Source: Candidatus Howiella intestinavium
GTDB lineage: Bacteria; Bacillota; Clostridia; Oscillospirales; Acutalibacteraceae
NCBI GenBank assembly: GCA_904420585.1
Contig: CAJFVX010000024.1
Coordinates: forward strand, 1-64,000
Length of the DNA: 64,000 nt
Reading direction: 5' to 3'
Shown in pieces: positions 16,965-26,737 of this stretch. Position 1 is the first letter of the stretch. Every line of letters begins with the position of its first letter. The notes beneath the pieces are model-generated. The model was given only the letters and a program-made list of their open reading frames with translations. It was not told the DNA's origin and did no database searches. A program made the translations under genes and the position numbers.

Positions 16965-17996
16965 ATGAGTTTTACATTTTTAAAAGCGCTGCCCACCCCT
17001 GCGGAGATACGGGAGCGGTATCCGCTTTCTCCCAAAGGCCGGCAGGTCAAGCAGGAGCGGGACAAGGCTATACGGGAGATTATCACGGGGCAGTCGGATA
17101 AATTTCTCGTTATTATCGGCCCCTGCTCGGCCGACAACGAAAAGGCCGTATGCGATTATGTGAGCCGCCTGGCCCGGGTACAGGAAAAGGTGGCGGATCG
17201 CCTGGTGCTGGTGCCCCGGATTTACACCTACAAGCCCCGGACCAACGGGGACGGCTACAAGGGGCTGGCCTTCCAGCCCAATCCCAATGAACAGCCGGAT
17301 TTGACGGCCGGCCTCATCGCCATGCGCAAGCTGCACATGCGCTCTATTGAGGAATTCGGCCTGCCGCCGGCAGATGAAATGCTCTACCCGGAGAACTGGG
17401 GATATGTGGAGGACTTGCTCTCCTATGTGGCCATCGGCGCCCGTTCGGTGGAGGACCAGCACCATCGCCAAACGGCCAGCGGCTTCGATGTGGCCACCGG
17501 CATGAAGAACCCCACCAGCGGGGACTTCTCGGTCATGCTCAACTCCATCTATGCGGCGCAGCACCCCCAGCATTACGCCTACAGCGGCTTTGAGGTGGAG
17601 ACCTCGGGCAACGACCTGGCCCACGCCATCCTGCGGGGCGGCGTCAACAAGCGGGGGGTCAGCCAGCCCAACTACCATTATGAGGACATCAAGCGTCTGC
17701 TGGGCATGTATCTGAAAATGGGCCTTCAGAATCCGGCTGTGATTGTGGACGCCAACCACTCCAATTCGGACAAGCAGTACGAAGAGCAGGTGCGGATTGT
17801 CAAGGAGGTCATGCACAACCGGCAGCTGGCAAGCGATATCCGGCAGCTGGTAAAGGGCGTTATGATCGAAAGCTATATCGAGCCCGGCCGGCAGGATGTG
17901 ACCGGCCAGGTTTACGGGAAGTCCATCACCGACCCCTGTTTGGGATGGGATGCCTCGGAACGGCTTATCTGTGAAATTGCGGAGATGAACCAATAA
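16965..17996 (+). CDS. aroF: 3-deoxy-7-phosphoheptulonate (DAHP) synthase, class I
   Basis: The 343-residue enzyme condenses PEP and erythrose 4-phosphate, the first shikimate step. Class I signatures present are VIIGPCSADN (metal Cys), RIYTYKPRT, ENWGYVEDLLSYVAIGARSVEDQ-type core (GARSVEDQHHR), KNPTSGDFSVMLNSI and VDANHSNSDKQYEEQ. Length fits AroF/G/H enzymes. ATG 16965 was chosen because it opens the conserved N terminus; an upstream ATG at 16899 adds unrelated residues. It is monocistronic with its own promoter and terminator. The sub-type (Phe, Tyr or Trp sensitive) cannot be read from the sequence by eye, so the symbol is approximate. Confidence 0.94.
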   Translation: MSFTFLKALPTPAEIRERYPLSPKGRQVKQERDKAIREIITGQSDKFLVIIGPCSADNEKAVCDYVSRLARVQEKVADRLVLVPRIYTYKPRTNGDGYKGLAFQPNPNEQPDLTAGLIAMRKLHMRSIEEFGLPPADEMLYPENWGYVEDLLSYVAIGARSVEDQHHRQTASGFDVATGMKNPTSGDFSVMLNSIYAAQHPQHYAYSGFEVETSGNDLAHAILRGGVNKRGVSQPNYHYEDIKRLLGMYLKMGLQNPAVIVDANHSNSDKQYEEQVRIVKEVMHNRQLASDIRQLVKGVMIESYIEPGRQDVTGQVYGKSITDPCLGWDASERLICEIAEMNQ

Positions 17997-18004
17997 ATAA
18001 GCAG

Positions 18005-18056
18005 GGCCGGATAAGGAACGGTATAACCCCGCCTTATCCGGCCTGTTATTTTTTAT
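18005..18056 (+). terminator. Terminator of the DAHP synthase gene
   Basis: GGCCGGATAAGG (18005-18016) pairs with CCTTATCCGGCC (18032-18043), followed by TGTTATTTTTT. Confidence 0.9.
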
Positions 18057-18087
18057 TCTTTTGTACGGCTAAAGCCGCCCGGAGCCT

Positions 18088-19454
18088 TTACCGCGGGCAG
18101 CATTCAAAATCCGTGTCGATATAGTGGGAGATGAAGCGGGCGCGGAAGCTTCTTATCCCGCACAGGGAGTTGGGGGTGCCGTCCGATACATCCAAATCCT
18201 CCGGCAGGACAAACTTGATGCACTTGACCAGCACGTCCCGGCAGGCGGGGAAATGATGGGCGGGCACGGTGACGGTTTTCAGTCCGCGGGAATACTCGTT
18301 GCCCTGTCTGTCCACCTCGGTCAGCAGGATGGCCAAGGCCACCCGCTTGTTCGGACAGACGTTTTTCAGGTTTACATCCAGCTGCAGAATCCGTCCCTGG
18401 GATTCCAAGTAGACGTCGCCTGCGTCGAACAGCACCGAATCCCGGCAGCTCCCCATGGAGATTTCCACCGGTTCCGGAGAGGGCTCCGGCTGTGCGCCGC
18501 CGCAGTCCACCTGCACGGTGGGGGCGGGGAAGGTGGCCTGGTTGTTTTCCGCATCCGTATAGGTGATGGATTCATTGACCAGCTTGTTCCCCGACGTGCC
18601 GGCGGTATGCCGGATGAAGAATTCCAGCGTGGCGCCCTCGTTGGCCGTGGTCCCCAGCTCGTCGATGGTCCACTTCAGGGTGGTGGTATTGATCATGGTG
18701 GCGGTGCCCTTGGTAGGCATACGGATGTCCGTAATGACGAAATCGGGGTTTACCACCTCATCGATGACAATGTCGGTGGCGCCCGGTTTGGAGATGTTGG
18801 CCGCCAGGTCGGCGAACAGGTCTTCCAGCTCGGCGTCGTCCGGGTGATGGCCACGTGGGAGGCATCCGGATCGGTGGCCCATTCATTCAGGACATTGGGG
18901 TCAATGCCGTCTGCGCCCACCAGGCCGATACAGTAGATGATGACGCCGGAGGCCCGGGCGGCTGCGGCCACGGGGGTGGGGTCGGGACCGGCGGTGGTCT
19001 TCCCGTCGGTAAACATGACGATGACCTTGGCGTTGGAGGAGGCCGGGTCGAAGAGGGCCGTGGCCTTCTCGAAGGCGTCGGCGTGGTTGGTGCTGCCGCC
19101 GGCGGTTAAGCTGTCCACCGCCGCCTTCAGGTCGGCTGTGGATGTGATAAGCTGGGTATCCTGGACAGCGGTTTCCGCAAAGCTGACAATCCCGATGCGG
19201 CTGCCGGAACCGATGTTGCCGTCCTGGGTGCCGTCGGTGGCCTCATCGATAATATCGATGAAGGCCTTGGCGCCGGCTTTCATGTTGCTAAGGGGGCTCC
19301 CCGCCATGCTGCCGGAACGGTCCAGGACCAGGACAATGTCCGTAGGGTTGCTGCTGATGTCCGGCGAAGCGGCCAGCGCCAGCGTAACCATCAGCGAACC
19401 GTCACACTCTATCCGGTCGGTGCTGATAATTTTATTAGAATTATTTAATCCCAT
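18088..19454 (-). pseudogene. von Willebrand factor A protein, broken by a 1-base frameshift
   Basis: Two overlapping minus-strand frames together encode one protein of about 455 residues. The first (from ATG 19454, ribosome site GGAAAGGAG) holds a vWA domain with MIDAS residues DRSGSMAGS (Asp45, Ser47, Ser49), the Thr of GGSTNHADAF and the Asp of FTDGKTT. It loses frame near 18841-18844, within a run of G on the plus strand; the other frame continues with LEDLFADLAANIS, an immunoglobulin-like domain and a Cys-rich C-terminal domain. One extra G restores the protein. There is no signal peptide. Either a sequencing error in a G homopolymer or a real inactivation. Confidence 0.8.
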
Positions 19455-19576
19455 GCTGTTTGCTCCTTTCCATATTTGGGCGCGCAGGACGCCCTGTCAC
19501 ATCTTATGCCGGATATGGGACTTGGATGTGGACTTGCCCTGTCTTTGTTTTGAAGCAGCCTGGCATTATTACGATA

Positions 19577-19620
19577 AAAAAGCCCAAGCCGGCAGTATAT
19601 ACCGTCGGCTTGGGCTTCTA
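19577..19620 (-). terminator. Terminator downstream of the MATE remnant
   Basis: AGCCCAAGCCG (19581-19591) pairs with CGGCTTGGGCT (19606-19616); read leftward the stem ends in TTTTTTA. Confidence 0.85.
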
Positions 19621-19638
19621 TTGTATTTGCGGGCCAAG

Positions 19639-20575
19639 TTACGCGCTTGTTCCGGCCCCTTCCGGCTGCGCCGGCCGGTCTTTCAGCGCTTTTGTATACC
19701 GCACCATCATGCACACCACAAAGACGGCCACTACCGTCTCGGTAATCGGCATGGTAAACCAGATGGAATCCGCGCCGAAAAGGACGGGAAGCAGGAAGAT
19801 GAGGCAGCCGCTGATGACAATACCCCTGGCCACCGAGACAATAAAGGCTGTGCCGGGCTTCATCAGCGCCTGGAAGTAGTAGGTGGAGAAAATATTCAGA
19901 GGCAGCAGCAAAAAGGAAATGCCGTAGACCCGGAAAATGGCCGGGGCTATCTGCAGGACTTCGGCCGTCGGGGCCATAAAAATGCGGATAAACAGGTTGG
20001 GTAGTCCAAGGCTCAAAGCCGTCCAAAGCAGGGCGAAAAAGGCCACTGCACCCAGAGCGTATTTCAAAGTCTGCCGGATGCGCGTACCCGCGCCCGCGCC
20101 GTAGTTGGTGGAGATAATGGGCTGGGCCGCCTGTCCCACGCTGTAGGCGCAGCACTGGGCAAAGGTGCTGATATTGACAATGACGCCGTAAACCGCCAGG
20201 GCGTTGGTGCCAAGCCAGGTCACAATCTGCCGGTTGAACAGGATGGTCAAAAGCCCCATGGCCACATCGATAAAGAAGGTGGAAAAGCCCGTTACCCCTA
20301 TCTCCCGCAGCTTGCGGAACAGCCGGGCGGGCCGGACCAGCCGCAGGGTATTCTTCTTCAAAAGGAAATGGGACAGCATCACCACAAAGGTGATGAAAGA
20401 GCCGATGGCGGTGGCCAGTCCCGCGCCGTAGGCCCCCGTATCGCAGGCAAAGACGAAAAAGTAATCGCCGAATATATTGAAAATACCGCCGGCCAGCACC
20501 CCGCCGGTGGCCAGGGCGGGGTTTTTGTCGTTGCGCAGATAGGCCGCCAGCATCTGGTTGAAGAGGAACAGCGGA
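19639..20575 (-). pseudogene. MATE efflux transporter, 5' end removed by an IS remnant
   Basis: About 312 codons encode the C-terminal two thirds of a MATE-family multidrug/Na+ antiporter: FLFNQMLAAYLRNDKNPALA (the mid-N-lobe motif), FGDYFFVF, GLATAIGSF, GQAAQPIISTNYGAG in the second lobe, and further TM helices to the C terminus. Full MATE proteins have about 450 residues; roughly the first 130 are missing and coding sequence continues upstream right up to the TGT end of the IS481-like remnant at 20576. No start or 5' part is found beyond the element. An internal ATG (20553) exists but a protein lacking four TM helices is unlikely to work. Confidence 0.85.
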
Positions 20576-21031
20576 TGTAACGATACAATAGAAGTGAGAC
20601 CAAGAGGATAGAAAAAAGCGATTGAGAACGTTAGAATAAAGCTGCCACACCCAAACTAACGAAAGGACTCAATCGCCATGGATATTGTAGCACAGGAAAA
20701 GGGAAAGAACAAGCGGTATTTGCCCCATACGATGAGCACGAAGGAGGGCGCAGTGAAGCTATACCGGCAGACAAAGGATATAGACGCAGTTTTATAATTA
20801 CCTGAAGTTCTATTCTTATGAAGACCTACAGATGCAGATGAAGCGATATTTTCAGTCAGCCAACCGTATTTCTATGGCCATCCTTAACTATTGCAGAAAC
20901 GGCGGGAACTGGTAGCTGCCCGTCTTTTCTGACACAGGGTGGACCAAGCCTGTGGGGTCTCTGCGAAATCGTTCTCCTAATTCTTAAAACTCTCTCGCCT
21001 TTTTCAGTCGCACATCATTGACAAACCTACA
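20576..21031 (+). mobile_element. Second internally deleted IS481-like element
   Basis: The 456-bp unit starts TGTAACGATACAA and ends AACCTACA; its right end resembles that of the element at 15.4 kb (shared TGTAGG and CAATGATGTG on the complementary strand). On the plus strand an N-terminal transposase fragment starts at ATG 20678 (KNKRYLPHTMSTKEGA, then a stop), followed by a C-terminal fragment (LKFYSYEDLQMQMKRYF). The catalytic core is deleted. It has replaced the 5' end of the MATE gene. Confidence 0.75.
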
Positions 21032-21033
21032 GC

Positions 21034-21055
21034 TGGCTGTGAAAAATTATCTCTG
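21034..21055 (-). repeat. 22-bp repeat, right copy (inverted)
   Basis: Exact reverse complement of 15803-15824, placed 2 nt beyond the second IS remnant. From 21056 to 21317 I see no gene, only the leader of the GH2 gene with its ribosome site AAAGGAG. Confidence 0.9.
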
Positions 21056-21317
21056 ATTCACGAAAAATCTATACTGCAGGAACATAAAATCGTAAAAAAT
21101 GGCTGGAAACAGAGCCGCTTTGTCGAGCAATTGCAGGTAAAAAGAGATATAGTATCTGTAGGCGCAATGTCCGCAGACCGGCAAACCTTTGCCGATGCGG
21201 GGCAGAGCAGATGTATTTTCCCGGAATCGGCGCACAGAGAGCCGGTATTGCAGAACTTGGGGCCGGAAAAGACGGGAAAACCGGCTGTTTTACAACCGAA
21301 AGGAGATGCTGTAAGTT

Positions 21318-24300
21318 ATGCACGGAAAACGATTTGGCGCGCTTTTGACGGCGGGCTGTATTCTATTATCCGCCCTTCCCCTGTCCGCCGGGGCGCAGGA
21401 GGAAGCGTGGGACGGGCAGGCGGCCGACCAGTCGTGGTATACCGATGCCGCCGAGCTGCATCTGGATACGGCGGCCGAACTGGCCGGGCTGGCCAAGCTG
21501 GTCAATGCGGGGACGGATTTCAGCGGCCAGACGGTGTATCTGGATGCGGACGTAGACCTGGGCGGCCACGACTGGACCCCCATCGGGCAGGTGACGGCCC
21601 TGGCCAAAGATTCCATACAGGGCAGCGCCTTTGCCGGGGTATTTGACGGGCAGGGCCATACCGTCCACGGCCTGTCCTTAAAGTTTGCTGAAGGGAATTT
21701 GGGCTATGGGCTTTTCGGATACAGCACGGGTTCCATAAGCGATGTATCGGTGGCTTCCGACGGGGTTATAGACCTGAGCGGCGTCACCGCCGACCTGACT
21801 CCCTTTGGCGCCATTGTGGGCTTTAATAACGGGGGAACCGTTTCCCGCTGTACCTCGGCGGCCCGGATTACCGACGACGGCACCGAAACCGATACCCGCC
21901 GCTCTCTCAATGTGGGCGGCATCGTAGGCATCAACGACTACGGGGGCGTGGTGGAATACTGCGTAAACCTGGGTAGTATCCATCTGCCCAGCGTCAAGGC
22001 CAGAATCGGCGGTGTCGTCGGTTCCAGCTGCTTTTCCAGCAACGCCACCACAACGACTATACAGTACTGTGTCAATTACGGCGGCATAACGGCCGGCCTG
22101 TGTGACAATATAGGCGGCATATGCAGCTTCAGCCGCCGGGGCGTCATCCGCTACTGCTACAACAGGGGTAACCTGCAGCTGGAAAGCGGGGAAGGCGCGG
22201 TCGGCGGCATAGCCGGCGTCATCAACCATCAAAGCCTGACCTGCTGTTATAACACCGGGACCATGCAGAGCACCTCCCGCAATACCAGGAGCATTGTGGG
22301 TTCGGGCAACGACCCCAGCACCGCCACCTGCTTTGGCTTAAGCGGCACCCTTTCGGCTGACGACGCCTGGTGTGTCGACAGTGAAACCCTAAAGGCCGGC
22401 GTGCTGGCCCTGGACGCCGCCGACGACGGAAACGCCTACGTGGAGGACAGCCAGGGCATAAACGACGGGTATCCGGTGCTGAGCTGGCAGCTGGACAACG
22501 GGGAAGCCGCCGACCAGGCCGCCGCCGACCGGGTGAGCGCCATCATCGCCGCCCTGCCGGCTCTGGAGCAATTGACCGTGGATGACCAGGCGGCGATAAA
22601 AGAAGCCCGGGAGGCCTATGAAGCCCTGCGCGCAGCGCAAAAGGAACTGGTGACCAATCTGGATGTGCTGGAGCAGGCGGAGGAAAGGCTGGCCGAACTT
22701 TTGGAAGCCCTAAAGGAAAAAAACCTTGCCCTGGGCAAGCCCGCCGAGGCAACCTATGAGCAGATGGACGGGGAGTACCAGGCCTATGCCGCCAACGCGG
22801 TGGACGGGGACTACCATTCCAGATGGTCCACCTTTGGCGCTCCTTCTTTGCCGGGGGCTATCCAGGTGGATCTGCGGGCTGTCTGCGAAGTGGAGAGCGT
22901 GGCCACCTACTGGTTCGGAGTGGGACGCACCTATACCTATTCCATCTATCTGACCGATGAACCCATGATTGTCGATGGTGTCCTGCAGACAACCGGGGAA
23001 CCGGTGGCCGCCGATCTGACCGGCCAGGGGAGCGGTACGGCCAACTCCTCCACATCCGCCGGCACACCCGGCAGCCTGCGCACCGAATACACCTTCCCGG
23101 AGAAAGTGACCGGGCGGTATCTGACCATTGTATGCACCGATGTTGCAGGCGGCAATGCCGCCGTATTATGGGAACTGGAGGTAAACGGCGTGCAGGTTGG
23201 CGAAACAGTACAGGCGGCCATTGCATCCATCTCCGGCATGACCGGGAGAAGGGTTGCCTTTGGAACGGAAATGCAGGATATTGTCCTGCCGGACAAAGCC
23301 ACCGTATCCCTGGATAACGGGCAGAAGGGGGAGGTATCCCTCCGGTGGGCCTGCGCTGATTACAATTCCCAGCAGCCGGGGACATATACCTTTGTGGGCA
23401 CGCCGGTGCTGGATGAGGAGGGCGAAATAACCAACCCGGCCGGCATCACCGCATCCCTGCCGGTGACCGTCTGCGAGGAGGAGGCCGACCTTTCCGGCCG
23501 ACAGGTGGTGTCCATCTCTAACGACTGGACCTTCATGCAGGGTACCCTGGCCGGCGCAGAGGCCCCGGCCTATAACGACGCCGCCTGGGAGCAGCTGGAC
23601 CTTCCTCATACCTGGAACGCCCAGGACGGCCAGGACGGGGGCAATAACTACTACCGGGGAGACGGCTGGTACCGCAAGGTGCTGGACTGGAACCCCGACT
23701 ACGCCGGCAAGCGAATCGATATCGAGTTTTTAGGTGCCTGCCTGCAGGCCGACGTCTATGTAAACGGGCAGTTTATGGGCAACCATAAGGGTGGCTATAC
23801 CGCCTTCCGGTTTGACATCACCGACGCCCTGATTCCCGGCCAGGAGAATATCATCGCCGTCCGGGTCAACAACCAGCAAACCCAGGACATCGCGCCTTTG
23901 TCGGGGGACTTCACCGTCTTCGGCGGCATCTACCGGGAGGTATCCCTGGTGCTGACCGACAGCGTACATATCGATACGGCCGACTACGGTTCCTCCGGCC
24001 TCTATCTGACCCAGACCAACGTCTCCGAGGAAAGCGCCGATTTGGAAATCCGTTCCAATATCGTAAACGACGGGGAAGAGGAAAAGACGGTGACCGTCCG
24101 GGCGACCTTACGGCATCCGGATGCATTTGAAGAAATCGACACCATCCCCAACCCGGCCTTTGACCCGGCGGATATGGTGGGCGGCGGTATTGTAGAGAGT
24201 TACGAAACCCAGCTGACCATCCCGGCCGGGGAATCCGCCGCCTTTGTCCACGACCTCACGGTGGAGGCCCCCCATCTGTGGAACGGCCGGGAAGACCCCT

Positions 24301-26711
24301 ACCGCTACCAGGTGGATTTGGAGGTCTTCCAGGAGGGGGAGCGGGCGGATAACCAAACCGGCTATGTGGGCTTCCGCTACTACACCGTGGATTATGATGA
24401 AGGCTTTTTCTTAAACGGCGAATCCTACCCCCTGCGGGGCGTCAGCCGCCATCAGGACTGGGAGGACATGGGCACCGCCCTGACCCAGCGGGAGCACAAC
24501 ATCGACTTCGGCCTGATTTACGAGATAGGCGCCAACGCCGTGCGATTGGCCCACTATCCCCAGGCCCCCTATTTCTACGAGCTGTGCGACAAGTACGGCA
24601 TTGTGGTGTGGGCCGAAATCCCCTTTGTGAACAACGTGGGCGGTTCGGGCACCTATGAGAACCCTGACGCCGACCGCCAGGCCTTTTTCCAGGTGACCAA
24701 GCAGCAGCTCATCGAGCTTATCCGCCAGCAGTACAACCGGCCGTCCATCTGCTTCTGGGGATTGCAGAACGAGGTGCTGGAGTACGCAGAGTGCATGCCG
24801 GAATTCATGGCCGAGCTCAACGACCTGGCCCACAAGGAAGACCCCACCCGCCTGACCACCCAGGCCACCGACAAGGACGCCGCCAAAAACTGGGCCAGCG
24901 ACCTGATTGCCTGGAACCGGTATCCCGGCTGGTACTTCGGCACCAAAGAGGACATGGGCGCGGATCTGGATAAAAACCACGCCGGGGATGACCGTCCCTT
25001 CGGCATATCGGAATACGGCATCGGCTCCAATATCGAGATCCATGTGGATAAGGCCACCAACGCCGACAAGAGCCTGGGGGCGGTGCAGCCGGAGGAATAC
25101 CAGAACATCTGCCACGAGAGTTTTATCCCGCAGATAAACGAGCGTTCCTATCTCTGGGCGACCTTCAACTGGAACATGTTCGACTTTTCCTCCGATATGC
25201 GGGCCGAAGGGGGACTTACCGGCGTCAACACCAAGGGCCTTGTGACCCGCGACCGGGAGGTGAAAAAGGACAGCTTCTACCTCTACAAAGCCAACTGGAG
25301 CGACGAGCCCTTTGTATACATCACCAGCCGCCGCAACGATGTGCGGCAGAACTCTCCTGTGGAGATTAAAGGCTACTCCAACTGCGACAGCGTGGAGCTG
25401 ACGGTCAACGGCCAGGTGATAGGCCGCCTCAGCCAGGAGGACTTAGCCCAGGAAACCGTCTTTGTGTGGGAGGATGTCCCTCTGGCCAACGGGGAAAATA
25501 CCATTGTGATGACGGCCGAGAAGGATGGGGAAACCTATACCGACACGGTGGTGTGGGAAAAGCAGGAAAGCGCGGACACCAGCCTGTGGTCGGATGCCCT
25601 GCTGGTGGACAACGCGGCGAGAACCATCTCTTTGACCGCCGATGTACAGGCCGAGGACCTGCAGGAGGTCATACACAGCTACGGCGCGCTGCTGGAACTG
25701 TTCAGCGAGACCGGCCGGCGGGTCACGTCCGGGCCCATCCGCGCGGGCATGATTTTGCAGGTCATCTCCGAGGACGAAAGCGAGACGGCTCTCTATATCT
25801 TTGTGAATCCCTGCCTGACCCAGGATAAGCCCATAGAGGCCAGCTCCTATCAGGACAACCAGAATGGGAACAATCCGCCGGAATATATGAACGACGGCGA
25901 CGACACCACCCGCTGGGCCGCCGGCCTGACGGAAGACGGCGGCAATACCAGCTATCCCCAGTGGGTGGAAATCGACCTGGGGGATCTGTATGCGCTGGAT
26001 CGGATTGACGTTTCCTGGTTCCAGGGTTCCTCCTCCAAGCGGGCCTATACCTATACGGTTTCGGTCAGCGAGGACGGGGAGGATTACCGGCAGGCAGTCG
26101 ACCGTTCGGAGAACACGGTTGTGGGCGTGGTCAGCGATTCCCTGGACGGCGTGAAAGCCCGATACATCCGGCTGGATATAACCGGCAACAGCGAATGGTC
26201 GGGCAGCGGCTCCGCGGCGGCCTCCATTTATGAAATCCGGGCCTATGGGGAGAAGACAGCGGCAGTCGAGCCGGCGGACAAAGAGGCGCTGCAAAAGCTG
26301 TATGACCAGCACAAGGGGGATACCCAGGGGACATACACCGATGAAAGCTGGCAGGCCTTCTTAGAAAAGTTGGATGCGGCGGAAAAGGTGCTGGAAAATC
26401 CCGACGCCACCCAGGCTGAGATAGACCAGGCGCTGCAGGCGCTTACAGAGGCCATAGCCGGCCGGAAGGAGGAGATCCCCGACCCCACCCTTATTCCCGG
26501 CGATATGGACGGGAACGGCAAGGTGACCATCACCGATGTGATGCAGGCCTGCCGGGTGCTGGCCCGGAAAAACACCGGGGAGCGACCCACGCCGGAGGAA
26601 ATCCGGATAGGAGACCTGGACGGGGATAAAGACATTACCATAACCGATATAATGGGAATCTGCAGGATTCTGGCCCGGGGAGAAAACGGTGCTGATACGC
26701 AGAGGCTGTAA
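21318..26711 (+). CDS. Secreted multidomain GH2 glycosidase with dockerin
   Basis: The 1,797-residue protein has: signal peptide (1-26); GLUG/adhesin-like beta repeats (about 60-380); a FIVAR-like helical segment (about 400-470); a CBM32/F5-8C-like domain (about 470-630); an Ig-like domain (about 640-725); the GH2 sandwich and TIM barrel (about 730-1,330) with acid/base Glu1152 in FWGLQNEV and nucleophile Glu1232 in GISEYGIG; a Big/Ig C-terminal part; a second F5/8C domain (about 1,500-1,650); FIVAR; and a two-repeat type I dockerin (about 1,725-1,790, GDMDGNGKVTITD and GDLDGDKDITITD). It probably removes beta-galactosyl or similar residues from complex host or plant glycans at the cell surface, docked to a cohesin. 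Start ATG 21318 has AAAGGAG. Confidence 0.92.
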   Translation: MHGKRFGALLTAGCILLSALPLSAGAQEEAWDGQAADQSWYTDAAELHLDTAAELAGLAKLVNAGTDFSGQTVYLDADVDLGGHDWTPIGQVTALAKDSIQGSAFAGVFDGQGHTVHGLSLKFAEGNLGYGLFGYSTGSISDVSVASDGVIDLSGVTADLTPFGAIVGFNNGGTVSRCTSAARITDDGTETDTRRSLNVGGIVGINDYGGVVEYCVNLGSIHLPSVKARIGGVVGSSCFSSNATTTTIQYCVNYGGITAGLCDNIGGICSFSRRGVIRYCYNRGNLQLESGEGAVGGIAGVINHQSLTCCYNTGTMQSTSRNTRSIVGSGNDPSTATCFGLSGTLSADDAWCVDSETLKAGVLALDAADDGNAYVEDSQGINDGYPVLSWQLDNGEAADQAAADRVSAIIAALPALEQLTVDDQAAIKEAREAYEALRAAQKELVTNLDVLEQAEERLAELLEALKEKNLALGKPAEATYEQMDGEYQAYAANAVDGDYHSRWSTFGAPSLPGAIQVDLRAVCEVESVATYWFGVGRTYTYSIYLTDEPMIVDGVLQTTGEPVAADLTGQGSGTANSSTSAGTPGSLRTEYTFPEKVTGRYLTIVCTDVAGGNAAVLWELEVNGVQVGETVQAAIASISGMTGRRVAFGTEMQDIVLPDKATVSLDNGQKGEVSLRWACADYNSQQPGTYTFVGTPVLDEEGEITNPAGITASLPVTVCEEEADLSGRQVVSISNDWTFMQGTLAGAEAPAYNDAAWEQLDLPHTWNAQDGQDGGNNYYRGDGWYRKVLDWNPDYAGKRIDIEFLGACLQADVYVNGQFMGNHKGGYTAFRFDITDALIPGQENIIAVRVNNQQTQDIAPLSGDFTVFGGIYREVSLVLTDSVHIDTADYGSSGLYLTQTNVSEESADLEIRSNIVNDGEEEKTVTVRATLRHPDAFEEIDTIPNPAFDPADMVGGGIVESYETQLTIPAGESAAFVHDLTVEAPHLWNGREDPYRYQVDLEVFQEGERADNQTGYVGFRYYTVDYDEGFFLNGESYPLRGVSRHQDWEDMGTALTQREHNIDFGLIYEIGANAVRLAHYPQAPYFYELCDKYGIVVWAEIPFVNNVGGSGTYENPDADRQAFFQVTKQQLIELIRQQYNRPSICFWGLQNEVLEYAECMPEFMAELNDLAHKEDPTRLTTQATDKDAAKNWASDLIAWNRYPGWYFGTKEDMGADLDKNHAGDDRPFGISEYGIGSNIEIHVDKATNADKSLGAVQPEEYQNICHESFIPQINERSYLWATFNWNMFDFSSDMRAEGGLTGVNTKGLVTRDREVKKDSFYLYKANWSDEPFVYITSRRNDVRQNSPVEIKGYSNCDSVELTVNGQVIGRLSQEDLAQETVFVWEDVPLANGENTIVMTAEKDGETYTDTVVWEKQESADTSLWSDALLVDNAARTISLTADVQAEDLQEVIHSYGALLELFSETGRRVTSGPIRAGMILQVISEDESETALYIFVNPCLTQDKPIEASSYQDNQNGNNPPEYMNDGDDTTRWAAGLTEDGGNTSYPQWVEIDLGDLYALDRIDVSWFQGSSSKRAYTYTVSVSEDGEDYRQAVDRSENTVVGVVSDSLDGVKARYIRLDITGNSEWSGSGSAAASIYEIRAYGEKTAAVEPADKEALQKLYDQHKGDTQGTYTDESWQAFLEKLDAAEKVLENPDATQAEIDQALQALTEAIAGRKEEIPDPTLIPGDMDGNGKVTITDVMQACRVLARKNTGERPTPEEIRIGDLDGDKDITITDIMGICRILARGENGADTQRL

Positions 26712-26737
26712 AACCCAGCCGGAAGGAGGTTTCGAGT

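Noticed and set aside
22000-22300. Adhesin repeats of the GH2 protein as a possible CRISPR-like or tandem DNA repeat
   Set aside because: The repetition is at protein level (GLUG-type strands) and imperfect; there are no regularly spaced DNA repeats. No CRISPR array was seen anywhere in the window.
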